From: Marinobacterium zhoushanense
GTDB lineage: Bacteria > Pseudomonadota > Gammaproteobacteria > Pseudomonadales > Balneatricaceae
Reading direction: 5' to 3'
DNA length: 64,000 nucleotides
Assembly: GCF_014641945.1 (NCBI RefSeq)
Contig: NZ_BMIJ01000003.1
Coordinates: 434,001-498,000, forward strand
Made by a program: the position numbers and the translations under genes. The notes under the pieces were generated by a model that made no database searches, had not been told where the DNA came from, and saw only the letters and a program-made list of their open reading frames with translations. This document shows, in pieces, positions 44,593-53,346 of the stretch. The first letter of the stretch is position 1. Each line of letters begins with the position of its first letter.

Positions 44593-45141
44593 TTAGATAT
44601 CCTCTTTCAGGAATGGCCAAGCCGCCTTCAGATAGACGAACATCGACCAGAGCGTCAGCAGTGCTGCGCCGTACAGCGCAGCCACGCCAACCCAGGACAG
44701 GATCGTCAGCGGCGGGAATGCCAGCAAACCAATTATCGAAATCATCTGCAGCGTGGTTTTTACCTTGCCGATCATCGATACGGCGACGTTGGCGCGCTCG
44801 CCCAGCTCAGCCATCCATTCACGTAGTGCTGAAATTACAATCTCACGACCGATAATGACCACTGCCGGGACGGTAATCCAGGGCTCGGCAAAGGTTTCAA
44901 CCAGCACCACCAGTGCCGCAGCGACCATCAGCTTGTCGGCCACCGGGTCCAGGAATGCACCAAAGGGTGAACTTTGATCCAGCTTGCGTGCCAGATAGCC
45001 GTCGAACCAGTCGGTCACGGCTGCGAGCGAGAAGATGGCTGCAGAGGCCAGTGGTGCCCAGGCGAACGGCAGGTAATAAACCAGGACGAACACTGGAATC
45101 AGGACGATCCTCAGCAGGGTAAGCATGTTGGGTATTTTCAT
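44593..45141 (-). CDS. pgsA: Phosphatidylglycerophosphate synthase
   Basis: A 182-residue inner-membrane enzyme that joins CDP-diacylglycerol and glycerol-3-phosphate, the committed step to phosphatidylglycerol and cardiolipin. The CDP-alcohol phosphotransferase motif is intact: D-W-F-D-G-x-x-A-R followed by G-AFLDPVADK. About five membrane helices. It lies 30 bases after uvrC and directly upstream of the tRNA operon, an order conserved in gammaproteobacteria. Confidence 0.95.
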   Translation of the reverse strand: MKIPNMLTLLRIVLIPVFVLVYYLPFAWAPLASAAIFSLAAVTDWFDGYLARKLDQSSPFGAFLDPVADKLMVAAALVVLVETFAEPWITVPAVVIIGREIVISALREWMAELGERANVAVSMIGKVKTTLQMISIIGLLAFPPLTILSWVGVAALYGAALLTLWSMFVYLKAAWPFLKEDI

Positions 45142-45171
45142 CTGGGGATCTAAAGCCTGTCCGGATGGCGC

Positions 45172-47013
45172 TCAATGTTCGGGGTGCAGCGCGGCATGGA
45201 TCTCCTCCGCCAGCGCCCGACTAATGGTAGAGACTTTTGCGATTTCTTCAACACTGGCGCTTTCGATCTCCCGTATACCGCCGAAATGGCGCAGCAGCTC
45301 GCGTCGGCGCTTAGGCCCGATACCGGGTATACCCTCCAGTTTGGACTGTTTGCGCGCCTTACCCCGCCGTGCACGATGACCGGTTATGGCGAAGCGATGC
45401 GCTTCGTCCCGTATATGCTGCAGCAGATGCAGTGCGGGAGAGTCGGCCTGTAACACCTGCTCTTGACCGGTATCACCGCTCACCAGCACCTCAAAGCCGG
45501 CTTTGCGGGTCGGCCCCTTGGCAATACCGATAACCAAAACCTCGGTGATCTGCAGGCTGTCGAGCACCTCCATCGCCTGAGCCACCTGCCCCTTACCGCC
45601 GTCGATGACCAGCAGGTCCGGCAGCTTGGCTTCGCCCTTTTTCAATCGTGTGTAGCGCCGGGTCAACGCCTGATGCATGGCGGCGTAGTCATCGCCGGCG
45701 GTAATACCCTCGATATTGAAGGTGCGATAGTCCGACTTGAGCGGTCCATTGCGGTCGAATACGACGCAGGACGCGACGGTCGCCTCGCCCGAGCTGTGAC
45801 TGATATCGAAGCACTCCAACCGTTCCGGCAGGCTATCCAGCCCCAGCAGGTCCTGTAGCGCCAGGTAACGGCCGTGGATGCTCTGCTTGCTGGCCAGGTG
45901 ACTGGCAAGCTGCTGCTCCGCGTTGGTTTGTGCCAGCCGCTGCCAGCCGGCCCGCTCGCCCCTGACCTTGTGGGCGATGCTGACGCTACGCCCGCGCTTT
46001 TCGCTCAGAGCCTGCTCGAGTGCTTCCCTGCCCTCCAGTTCGTAACTGACAATCAGGTGATCTGGAATCTCGCGTACGCCTGCCAGGTAAAACTGCGCGA
46101 CAAATGCGGCCAGCACATCCGCTGGACTCTCCTCGATCGATACCCGCGGATGGTAAACCTTACTGCCAATAACACGTCCCTGGCGCACGAACAAGCCGTG
46201 CACCACGGTACCACCCGCCTGCATCGCGCAGCCGAACACATCGGCATCGCCCTGCATACCGGAGACATATTGCTGTTCCTGCACCTGGCGCAAACGGCTG
46301 ATCTGATCCCTCAGTTCGGCGGCCTTCTCGAAATTCAGTGCCGCGGAAGCTGCATCCATCTGTTCCCCCAACTCTTCCATGATCGTCTGGTTACGCCCTT
46401 CGAGGAACATAATGGCGTGACGCAGATCGCTGTCGTATTGCTCAGGCGTAATCAAGCCCACACAAGGTCCGCTGCAGCGTTTGATCTGATACTGCAGGCA
46501 AGGCCGAGACCGGTTGCGAAAGAAACTGTCTTCGCACTGTCGGATCAAAAATACCTTCTGCAGGATGTGAAGGCTTTCGCGGACCGCCGAGCCGCTGGGG
46601 AAGGGTCCGAAATAGCGCCCCTTCCCTTTTTTGGCCCCGCGCTGAAATCGTACCGCGGGATACTCATCCTTATCGGTGATCAGGATGTAGGGATAGGACT
46701 TATCGTCCCGTAGCAAGATGTTGTAGGGCGGGCGCTGCTGTTTGATCAGGTTTTGCTCAAGCAGCAGTGCTTCGGTTTCGCTGTTGGTGATGGTGACTTC
46801 GATACGGGCTATCTTGGCCACCAGGGCCATCGTTTTGGTCGTCAGCCCACTGGCACGAAAGTAACTGGATACGCGGTTTTTAAGATTGCGAGCCTTGCCG
46901 ACATACAGAATATTCCCCTCGTTATTGAACATCTGGTAGACGCCGGGGCGCGTAGTCAGGCGCGCAAGGAAAGCCTTGCTGTCAAAGGTGCTGCTGTTAT
47001 CCGCTTCTGTCAC
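45172..47013 (-). CDS. uvrC: UvrABC excinuclease subunit C
   Basis: A 613-residue nucleotide-excision repair nuclease that cuts both sides of a DNA lesion. It has an N-terminal GIY-YIG nuclease (PGVYQMF, ILYVGKARNLKNRVSSYF), a Cys-bearing loop, a UVR domain that contacts UvrB (LNFEKAAELRDQISRLRQ), an RNase H-like nuclease (ECFDISH, LLVIDGGKGQ) and a C-terminal helix-hairpin-helix (LEGIPGIGPKRRRELLRHFG). The start is GTG at 47013. It follows a small unknown gene with a 17-base gap. Confidence 0.96.
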   Translation of the reverse strand: MTEADNSSTFDSKAFLARLTTRPGVYQMFNNEGNILYVGKARNLKNRVSSYFRASGLTTKTMALVAKIARIEVTITNSETEALLLEQNLIKQQRPPYNILLRDDKSYPYILITDKDEYPAVRFQRGAKKGKGRYFGPFPSGSAVRESLHILQKVFLIRQCEDSFFRNRSRPCLQYQIKRCSGPCVGLITPEQYDSDLRHAIMFLEGRNQTIMEELGEQMDAASAALNFEKAAELRDQISRLRQVQEQQYVSGMQGDADVFGCAMQAGGTVVHGLFVRQGRVIGSKVYHPRVSIEESPADVLAAFVAQFYLAGVREIPDHLIVSYELEGREALEQALSEKRGRSVSIAHKVRGERAGWQRLAQTNAEQQLASHLASKQSIHGRYLALQDLLGLDSLPERLECFDISHSSGEATVASCVVFDRNGPLKSDYRTFNIEGITAGDDYAAMHQALTRRYTRLKKGEAKLPDLLVIDGGKGQVAQAMEVLDSLQITEVLVIGIAKGPTRKAGFEVLVSGDTGQEQVLQADSPALHLLQHIRDEAHRFAITGHRARRGKARKQSKLEGIPGIGPKRRRELLRHFGGIREIESASVEEIAKVSTISRALAEEIHAALHPEH

Positions 47014-47030
47014 TGTCGAATCTGGGGCTC

Positions 47031-47363
47031 TCAGGCCGAAACCTGATTGAACTGTTTGTTGGCCTGCATATGGATGTGGGTCGCCCGGCGGTGAATCTCC
47101 CGCAGCTGATCCCGCGTGTCGTCCGAAATCCCGGCACCACGTGACAAGGACACCTCGAGGTATACTCCAATTTCGGCAAAGTGGTAGAGCCGTGCATCGA
47201 AGGTCTTGGCGCGCGTGAGCTTGCTCAGGGAGATCTTGGCTCCGTTAACCAATATGTTGTTGATATCGGTTTCAGACAGCAGCGGATGACGCTTGCTCTG
47301 ACGGTTATTTTGCTGCAGCTCTTGCTGGAGACGAAGTGCCTGACGTTTGGTCATCGCTGTCAT
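47031..47363 (-). CDS. Conserved-looking small hypothetical protein upstream of uvrC
   Basis: A 110-residue basic, helical, soluble protein starting MTAMTKRQALRLQQELQQNN. AGGGG precedes the ATG at 47363. There is no membrane segment and no Cys. I do not recognise the family. It is probably co-transcribed with uvrC and pgsA. In Pseudomonas and E. coli a uvrY/gacA regulator occupies this place; here that regulator is missing. Confidence 0.68.
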   Translation of the reverse strand: MTAMTKRQALRLQQELQQNNRQSKRHPLLSETDINNILVNGAKISLSKLTRAKTFDARLYHFAEIGVYLEVSLSRGAGISDDTRDQLREIHRRATHIHMQANKQFNQVSA

Positions 47364-47386
47364 TGTGCGCCCCTGTCTGTCAATCT

Positions 47387-48310
47387 ATGTTTCGAATGCG
47401 GCATACTCTAGGCACTTTTGAGGCAGATGTGAATCGTCGTCCACCCTATCAACCCAGTTCTCACCCTCAGCGGCTGCAGGCCGAGCTGCAATGGCTGCTC
47501 TCTTCGCCGGACCTGCTTCTACCGCCCCCTGGGCTCGAACGTCCGCAACAACTGCCTCCGCTCCAGATCTCAAGCGAAGAACTTGTACATGATAGCGCTT
47601 ATCAGCCATGTTGGCGCCTAGGCGAACATTTCGAAAATCTGGTATATGAATACCTTAGATTAAACCCGTATACGTATGATATTAAAAGAAATATACAAGT
47701 AAAAAGCGATAAGAAAACCCTTGGTGAGTTTGATTTTCTGATTCATCTGTCCCGGCAGTGGCTGCACTTGGAGGTGGCACTCAAACTTTACTTACTCGAC
47801 GGTGACGGCAGTTCGCTTTCGCACTACATCGGCACTCGACGCGACGACTGCCTGGCGCAAAAATGGCACCGGATGCTCTACCATCAGCTCAAACTGGCTC
47901 AGCAACCCGCCGCTCAACAGCAGCTCGCCGAACTGGGCATCGAGCAGCCGTTGACATCGGCACTGTGGATCAAAGGCTGGCTGTTCTACCATCCGCTAAG
48001 ACCTGCCCCCAAAAAGCAGCCAGAGCAGATCAACCCCTGCCACCTAAAAGGCTGGTGGCTGACCCAATCGGAGCTGAAGCTGATTAAGGCGCCGGGAAGG
48101 GTGTATATGCTGGTCAGAAAGCCGGACTGGCTGCTGCCGGTCTCGATGTTGGAGACCGGCGCGATCGATTTCGACCGGTTGCGAGACGAGATCGCTGGCG
48201 AGACGCGTGCGCACCTGGTGCTGATACTGCACCGGGCGGACGATGGATGGGTCGAGCGCTCAAGAGGGTTCGTCGTCGCAGACAGCTGGCCCGGATCAAA
48301 AATTCAATAG
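47387..48310 (+). CDS. DUF1853 family protein, PD-(D/E)XK nuclease-like
   Basis: A protein of about 307 residues. The stretch LGEFDFLIH...WLHLEVALKLYL has the D...ExK-like layout of PD-(D/E)XK nucleases, as known for DUF1853 proteins, whose role is unknown. Later segments (RRDDCLAQKWHRMLYHQL, LWIKGWLFYHP, LKGWWLT) fit the family. The start is uncertain: ATG at 47387 or 47396, or GTG at 47429, which has the best ribosome site (GAGGCA). The part at about 47630-47730 is strikingly AT-rich compared with the flanks. Divergent from the uvrC operon and ending at a terminator. Confidence 0.78.
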   Translation: MFRMRHTLGTFEADVNRRPPYQPSSHPQRLQAELQWLLSSPDLLLPPPGLERPQQLPPLQISSEELVHDSAYQPCWRLGEHFENLVYEYLRLNPYTYDIKRNIQVKSDKKTLGEFDFLIHLSRQWLHLEVALKLYLLDGDGSSLSHYIGTRRDDCLAQKWHRMLYHQLKLAQQPAAQQQLAELGIEQPLTSALWIKGWLFYHPLRPAPKKQPEQINPCHLKGWWLTQSELKLIKAPGRVYMLVRKPDWLLPVSMLETGAIDFDRLRDEIAGETRAHLVLILHRADDGWVERSRGFVVADSWPGSKIQ

Positions 48311-48342
48311 CAGCAGCTTGTTGGGAAGAGGACGTTCGACGC

Positions 48343-48370
48343 ACAAAAAAGGCCGCTTACGCGACCTTTT
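48343..48370. terminator. Bidirectional terminator between DUF1853 gene and small membrane protein
   Basis: AAAAAAGGCCGC and GCGACCTTTT pair with one mismatch across a TTAC loop. A- and T-runs on both sides serve the two convergent genes. Confidence 0.75.
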
Positions 48371-48392
48371 CTACAGCAAGCACTCTGGCTTA

Positions 48393-48533
48393 TCACTTAC
48401 CCGCTTTCGCAGCATCCTGAGCGATTACCTTTTTCAGGACGCGTACGGCGACGAAGGTGCCGATGATCATCGCGGCCACAATAACGAGGCTCGGTGCGAA
48501 AGAAACCAGGGTGTACTTGTCGATATCAGTCAT
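48393..48533 (-). CDS. Small single-pass membrane protein
   Basis: A 46-residue protein starting MTDIDKYTLVSFAPSLVI, with one membrane helix (about residues 9-31) and a basic tail (VLKKVIAQDAAKAGK). An AGAGG lies 11 bases before the ATG at 48533. A longer frame to 48698 would overlap the next gene. I do not recognise it. The clear helix, ribosome site and terminator support a real gene. Confidence 0.6.
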   Translation of the reverse strand: MTDIDKYTLVSFAPSLVIVAAMIIGTFVAVRVLKKVIAQDAAKAGK

Positions 48534-48652
48534 AGAACTAGAACCTCTGTTCGAGATTGTTAAGGTGCGGTGGTCCCGCACTCTGGTGAAATTTTGCGCA
48601 TTATAACGGCTCGGGTTGCTATTTCCAGTACCTCCATAGTACTGAATAGCGC

Positions 48653-49525
48653 CTATTTGCCCGGCTCTAAACGCTTCAGTAAGCTTGATGTGTCCCAACG
48701 CCCCCCGCCCATCTGCTGAACATCAGCGTAGAATTGGTCAACCAACGCGGTTACCGGTAGACGCGCGCCGTTACGACGTGCTTCATCCAGAACCAGCGAA
48801 AGATCTTTCCGCATCCAATCCACCGCAAAGCCGAAGTCAAACTGGTCGTTCAACATGGTCTGATGTCGATTAGCCATCTGCCAGGAGCCAGCAGCGCCGT
48901 GCTGGATAACATCGAACACCGACTCGCCATCCAGGCCCGACTGCTTGAGAAAATGCGTGGCTTCAGCCAACCCCTGCAGCAATCCGGCGATACAGATCTG
49001 ATTGACCATCTTGGTCAGCTGACCGCTGCCCGCCTCTCCCAGGTGTTTAATGGCCTTGGCATATACCGCAATAACCGGCTCGGCACGCGCAAAGCTCTCG
49101 CTTGCACCACCTACCATAATCCCCAGGACGCCGTTTTCCGCTCCCGCTTGGCCGCCGGAAACAGGCGCGTCGAGAAAACCACACCGCTGTTCACGGCAGG
49201 CGCTATCCAACTGGCGCGCGATCTCAGCGGAGGCCGTGGTATGATCGATGAGGATTGCATTCGGTGCCATACCCTTTAGCACGCCCGTCTCCCCCAGCGT
49301 CACCTGATACAGGTCTTCGTCATTACCAACGCAGGTCATGACGAATTCCGCATCCCGGGCTGCCTCCTCCGGCGTGCTGGCCAGACGATGCCCGAACTGT
49401 GCCACCCACTTCTCTGCCTTTGCCTGGGTGCGGTTATACACGCATACTTCGTGGCCGGCCTTAGCCAGATGGCCCGCCATGGGATAGCCCATCGTGCCGA
49501 GACCTATGAACGCTACCTTGGCCAT
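48653..49525 (-). CDS. NAD(P)-dependent 3-hydroxyisobutyrate/tartronate-semialdehyde dehydrogenase family enzyme
   Basis: A 290-residue beta-hydroxyacid dehydrogenase: N-terminal Rossmann motif (VAFIGLGTMGYPMAGHLAKAG), substrate loop DAPVSGGQAGAENG, and catalytic Lys in GSGQLTKMVNQIC. It oxidises or reduces small hydroxyacids; close relatives include GarR, MmsB and GhrA-like succinic semialdehyde reductases, and the exact substrate is not settled by sequence alone. GGAGG precedes the start. It stands alone between unrelated genes. Confidence 0.88.
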   Translation of the reverse strand: MAKVAFIGLGTMGYPMAGHLAKAGHEVCVYNRTQAKAEKWVAQFGHRLASTPEEAARDAEFVMTCVGNDEDLYQVTLGETGVLKGMAPNAILIDHTTASAEIARQLDSACREQRCGFLDAPVSGGQAGAENGVLGIMVGGASESFARAEPVIAVYAKAIKHLGEAGSGQLTKMVNQICIAGLLQGLAEATHFLKQSGLDGESVFDVIQHGAAGSWQMANRHQTMLNDQFDFGFAVDWMRKDLSLVLDEARRNGARLPVTALVDQFYADVQQMGGGRWDTSSLLKRLEPGK

Positions 49526-49638
49526 AACAACCTCCTTAATACAAAGAGTTAAGCTACACTAACGGCGCAATGCTACCGTTATGCTGCTGCCCGAAAAAGA
49601 TCCACGGATAAGACTGTACACTACTGAGGAACGTCTCA

Positions 49639-50142
49639 ATGCTAAAGCACTTTCTCCTCTGCATGCTACTTGTGTCACTGGCGATACCGAGCCATGCGCT
49701 TGAGTCGGGTACGCCTGAGATCTATGCGCTGAGCTTTGAAACCCCGGGCGGCGAACCCTATGCGCTCGCCCAGCATCGGGGAGAGGTGCTTCTGGTGAAC
49801 TTTTGGGCGACCTGGTGCCCCCCTTGCGTAAAGGAGATGCCGGAGCTGGATAAACTCGAGCAGGTATTTGCCGGCCAGCCATTTAGCGTACTGGCCATCA
49901 GCGCCGGTGAAACGGCTGCCGACATAGACACCTTTACCAGCGCGCTCGCTACCCCGCTTGGCCTTCAAATACTGCTCGACACGGAGGGGCGCACCTTCAC
50001 CGAGTTCAACCTCAAGGGGTTGCCGATGAGCTATCTGTTCAACTCAGAAGGTGAACTGGTTGAGGTCGTAGCCGGCGCCAAGGAGTGGGCCAGTGAGGAG
50101 TGGCAAGGCAGAATCAGGGAGCTGTTGCCAGCAACCCCCTAG
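49639..50142 (+). CDS. TlpA/ResA-like periplasmic thioredoxin
   Basis: A 167-residue exported thiol-disulfide protein with signal peptide (residues 1-20, ending SHA), active site W-C60-P-P-C63 and a cis-Pro in LKGLPMSYLF. Proteins of this kind keep cysteines of cytochromes or other periplasmic proteins reduced. Length and fold match TlpA/ResA. GAGGAACG precedes the start. It is alone in its direction, and the partner is unknown. Confidence 0.87.
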   Translation: MLKHFLLCMLLVSLAIPSHALESGTPEIYALSFETPGGEPYALAQHRGEVLLVNFWATWCPPCVKEMPELDKLEQVFAGQPFSVLAISAGETAADIDTFTSALATPLGLQILLDTEGRTFTEFNLKGLPMSYLFNSEGELVEVVAGAKEWASEEWQGRIRELLPATP

Positions 50143-50177
50143 CCCGTCGAGATCACCTTACGTAGTTAAGCAACGTA

Positions 50178-50948
50178 TTAAGCAACATGGTTACTCAGAC
50201 ACTCGGTAATCGCCATTACCATCTCTGCGGAGTGATGGGCCGCCTTATCCAGGAACTGGTCGAAGGAGACCTCGGACTGCTTACCTGCGATATCGGACAG
50301 TGCCCTAATGACGATAAAAGGCGTGCCGAAACGGTGGCAGGTTTGGGCGATGGCTGCAGCCTCCATTTCACAGGCCTTCATGCTGGGAAATAGAAGCCGC
50401 GTCGTTTCCACTCGCTGCGGGCAGTTCATAAACGCATCACCAGTGGCGATCAAGCCATTAACGGTTTTCATGCCCTTCATCTTGCCAATGCTCTGCTCCG
50501 CAAAGCGCGCAAGCAGTGGATCGGGAGTAAAAGCGGGCGGCAGGCCCGGTACCTGACCAGGCTCGTAGCCAAATACGGTGAGATCGACATCATGATGACG
50601 AACCTCCTGAGAGATGACCACGTCACCCACCTCGAGCTCGGCGTCAAAACCGCCGGCAGAACCGGTATTGATCACACAGCTGGGTTGATAGTGATAGAGA
50701 AGGATCGAGCAGCCTATCGCCGCGTTAACCTTGCCGATACCGGATTTCAGCAGCACAACATCGGTGCCGTTCAGCTTGCCCGTGTAGAAATCGAATCCGG
50801 CAATCACTTCGTGTTCGCGATCGGCGAGCGTTTCCTTAAGCTCTTCGATCTCCTGATCCATAGCGCCGATGATGGCTACACGCAACTGCCCAGAGGACTT
50901 GAGCAGATCAGCTAATAAGGGAGGTTTGGTCATTTCAGGTGTTTTCAC
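50178..50948 (-). CDS. mtnN: 5'-methylthioadenosine/S-adenosylhomocysteine nucleosidase
   Basis: A 256-residue nucleosidase that removes adenine from MTA and SAH, recycling methionine-pathway by-products; acting on SAH it supplies S-ribosylhomocysteine, the precursor of AI-2. Visible features are IIGAMDQEIEELKE (catalytic Glu), GSAGGFDAELEVGDVV, EMEAAAIAQ and RALSDIAG with the catalytic Asp. The N-terminus is about 22 residues longer than in E. coli, whose start aligns with a region that has no Met. The start is GTG at 50948 or ATG at 50933. Confidence 0.9.
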   Translation of the reverse strand: MKTPEMTKPPLLADLLKSSGQLRVAIIGAMDQEIEELKETLADREHEVIAGFDFYTGKLNGTDVVLLKSGIGKVNAAIGCSILLYHYQPSCVINTGSAGGFDAELEVGDVVISQEVRHHDVDLTVFGYEPGQVPGLPPAFTPDPLLARFAEQSIGKMKGMKTVNGLIATGDAFMNCPQRVETTRLLFPSMKACEMEAAAIAQTCHRFGTPFIVIRALSDIAGKQSEVSFDQFLDKAAHHSAEMVMAITECLSNHVA

Positions 50949-51093
50949 TGACTTATTATCTTGTCTTGGTCGACCGGTGGGCCGAACCTAGTTAATTGTA
51001 ATGTGCCGTTATTAATCTTTCGTAACAAATACAGGCACCTATAACCTTTCCCTGTGCCTGTCAGTCGTCACTACTCAGTTATAGCACCATTTC

Positions 51094-51891
51094 TTAGGCA
51101 AAATTGATACCACCCCCGTCGCTGTTGCGACAGGTCGGATACAACCCGCTCCAGCCAAAACGGCTAAACAGCCTGTCCACCTCGTCGGAAACCGGTGCAA
51201 CAACTTTTATAACCTCGTCCGTTACCGGATGATTGAAGCTGATGTCGGTTGCCATCAATAGAAGTCGATGGACTCCAAGGTGCTCTCTAAACAAGCGGTT
51301 GTGGCGCCCTTCACCATGCTTGGTATCACCGACCAGCGGATGAAAGATATGTTTCATATGGCGACGGATCTGATGTTTGCGCCCCGTTTTGGGGCAAACC
51401 TCCACCAGGGAGTAGCGGGCAACCGGGTACCGACCAATAGGAATTGGAAGTTCCACGCACCCCAGGCGGCGATAGGAGGACACAGCCTCCTGAGCCGGCT
51501 TGTCCGGGTCGGAGTGAGCATCGGCGATACGATCATGGATCGGTTTCAGAGGGTAATCGATGACCCCCTGCTCTTCTGTCCAGCCTCGAGTTACGCAGAG
51601 ATAACGCTTTTCGACCTGTCTTTCACTGAATGCCGTCTGCAGTGCATGAGCGACCTCTTTGCTGCGAGCAAACAGAATCACACCTGAGGTGGCACGATCC
51701 AAACGGTGCACCGTATGAATTTTTTCACAGGGAAAGTAAGCGCGTAACAGTGAAACCAGGTTAGGCGTTTTGGCAGGCGCGATCCAGCTGGGATGGACCA
51801 GAAGACCGGCAGGCTTGTTAACCGCAATGATCCAGTCATCTTGATAGAGTATTTCGGGCAGAGGATCGACTGTAGGGTTGGGGTCGCTCAC
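51094..51891 (-). CDS. truC: tRNA pseudouridine(65) synthase TruC
   Basis: A 265-residue RluA-family pseudouridine synthase with the catalytic Asp in HTVHRLDRATSGVILFA. The segment GDTKHGEGRHNRLFREHLGVHRLLLMA matches TruC, which modifies position 65 in tRNA-Ile and tRNA-Asp. The C-terminus extends about 20 residues beyond the core and ends NSDGGGINFA. It reads away from the tRNA-Ser gene on the same strand. Confidence 0.9.
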   Translation of the reverse strand: MSDPNPTVDPLPEILYQDDWIIAVNKPAGLLVHPSWIAPAKTPNLVSLLRAYFPCEKIHTVHRLDRATSGVILFARSKEVAHALQTAFSERQVEKRYLCVTRGWTEEQGVIDYPLKPIHDRIADAHSDPDKPAQEAVSSYRRLGCVELPIPIGRYPVARYSLVEVCPKTGRKHQIRRHMKHIFHPLVGDTKHGEGRHNRLFREHLGVHRLLLMATDISFNHPVTDEVIKVVAPVSDEVDRLFSRFGWSGLYPTCRNSDGGGINFA

Positions 51892-51945
51892 CGGAATGGA
51901 AACTCTGTTGACGGATTCAGTGACAAGCGTCGTTGAGATAAAAAG

Positions 51946-52033
51946 TGGCGGAGGGACAGGGATTCGAACCCTGGGAGCCTCTCGACTCGTCGGTTTTCAA
52001 GACCGGTGCTTTCAACCACTCAGCCATCCCTCC
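51946..52033 (-). tRNA. serT: tRNA-Ser (anticodon TGA)
   Basis: The minus strand folds as an 88-base class II tRNA with encoded CCA: acceptor GGAGGGA/TCCCTCC, D arm GGCTGAGTGGTTGAAAGC, anticodon loop CTTGAAA (TGA), a long variable arm and T arm GGGTTCGAATCCC. Confidence 0.97.
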
Positions 52034-52046
52034 GCAAACGCTGGGC

Positions 52047-52074
52047 AGTTTACGTGGAATCTTCCTGAAGTCAA
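52047..52074 (-). promoter_or_regulatory. Probable promoter of tRNA-Ser
   Basis: Minus-strand TTGACT (52069-52074) and TAAACT (52047-52052) are 16 bp apart, and the tRNA starts 13 bases after the -10. Confidence 0.65.
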
Positions 52075-52148
52075 ATGGTCGAAACACTTGAAAAACTCGA
52101 AAAGATAACCATTATTGGTTCTAGTCAATTAAACGTGCGAGGAACGCT

Positions 52149-52829
52149 ATGGCGAATGTACGCCCCCTGCCACATAACGCAAATGTTGCGGCAACTGATA
52201 CCAATAAGGTGATCCGCAACACCTACATGCTGCTGTCGATGACGATGCTACTAAGCGCCGTAACGGCTGGCATATCCATGGCCGTGAATCCGCCGTTCAT
52301 CGTCTATCTGGGCAGCGTCATATTAAGCTTTGTGCTGCTGTTCGTTCTGAACCGCAAGCAGAACAGTGCTGCCGCCCTGCCGATCACCTTCGCCTTTACC
52401 GGTCTGTTGGGATTCGGCCTGGGCCCGATCCTGAACCAATACCTGGCATTGCCTAACGGCGGCCAGATCGTAGCGACCGCGCTGGGCATGACCGCAATCA
52501 CCTTCTTCGGCCTGTCCGCATACGCGCTCACCAGCCGCAAAGACTTCAGCTTCATGGGCGGCTTCCTGGCCGCAGGCATGATGGTTGTACTGATCGCCAT
52601 GGTTGCCCTGTTCGTATTGCCGATGTTCGGCGTCAACGTTTCGGGCATGCATCTGGCGTTCTCGGCAGTTGTCGTGATGTTGATGGCCGGCTTCGTACTG
52701 TACGACACCAGCAACATCGTAAATGGCCACTACACCAACTACGTCATGGCCACCGTCAGCCTGTACCTGAGCATCTACAACCTGTTCGTACACCTGCTGG
52801 CACTGACTGGTGCGTTCAGCGACGACTGA
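52149..52829 (+). CDS. Bax inhibitor-1/YccA family membrane protein
   Basis: A 226-residue inner-membrane protein with seven predicted helices (BI-1/TMBIM fold) and the conserved C-terminal acidic pair region (LYLSIYNLFVHLLALTGAFSDD). E. coli YccA is a substrate and modulator of the FtsH protease; other members act as proton-sensitive calcium leak channels. GAGGAACG precedes the ATG. A strong terminator follows. The tus operon lies next to it, as in pseudomonads. Confidence 0.9.
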   Translation: MANVRPLPHNANVAATDTNKVIRNTYMLLSMTMLLSAVTAGISMAVNPPFIVYLGSVILSFVLLFVLNRKQNSAAALPITFAFTGLLGFGLGPILNQYLALPNGGQIVATALGMTAITFFGLSAYALTSRKDFSFMGGFLAAGMMVVLIAMVALFVLPMFGVNVSGMHLAFSAVVVMLMAGFVLYDTSNIVNGHYTNYVMATVSLYLSIYNLFVHLLALTGAFSDD

Positions 52830-52854
52830 CATCCAGCCCCAAGTTGGGCAGCGG

Positions 52855-52892
52855 AAAGCCCCGCTCATCTGGTAAGATGGCGGGGCTTTTTT
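52855..52892 (+). terminator. Rho-independent terminator after the BI-1 gene
   Basis: AAAGCCCCGC (52855-52864) pairs with GCGGGGCTTT (52880-52889), followed by a run of T. Confidence 0.9.
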
Positions 52893-52947
52893 AATGGTCT
52901 GCATATTTGCGGGTTTCAAAACCAAACCTAGATCAATCGAGACGCGG

Positions 52948-53346
52948 ATGATCTTTTCCATAGTCGTTCAGGCATCGCCCGTGCAAAACCAGGGCGCCGA
53001 AACTGCACTCCGCTTCGCACGCGCAGTACTTGCCGCGGGCCACAGCATTCATAGGATTTTTTTCTATCGTGACGGCGTGCAAAACGGCTCGGCACTCTCC
53101 TGCACGCCACAGGATGAACTCAACATCCCCCAGCAGTGGCAGGCACTGGCCAAGCAGCATCAACTGGATCTCGTGGTCTGCATCGCGGCCGCTGTGCGCC
53201 GCGGCGTCATCAACGAACAGGAGGCGACCCGCTACAAACGCGAACAGTGGAACCTGAACGATGCGTTTGAGCTGTCAGGCCTGGGACAACTGGTCGAAGC
53301 CTGTATCCAGTCCGACCGCGTCGTCACCTTCGGAGGTCGTTCATGA
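52948..53346 (+). CDS. tusD: Sulfur-relay protein TusD (DsrE family)
   Basis: A 132-residue subunit of the TusBCD sulfur carrier. It accepts persulfide sulfur from TusA and passes it to TusE for 2-thiolation of tRNA wobble uridines by MnmA. The active Cys lies in LVVCIAAAVRRGV. I chose the ATG at 52948, where homology begins. The stop overlaps the next gene by four bases (ATGA). This set also resembles dsrEFH of sulfur oxidisers, but no dsr genes are nearby. Confidence 0.92.
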   Translation: MIFSIVVQASPVQNQGAETALRFARAVLAAGHSIHRIFFYRDGVQNGSALSCTPQDELNIPQQWQALAKQHQLDLVVCIAAAVRRGVINEQEATRYKREQWNLNDAFELSGLGQLVEACIQSDRVVTFGGRS

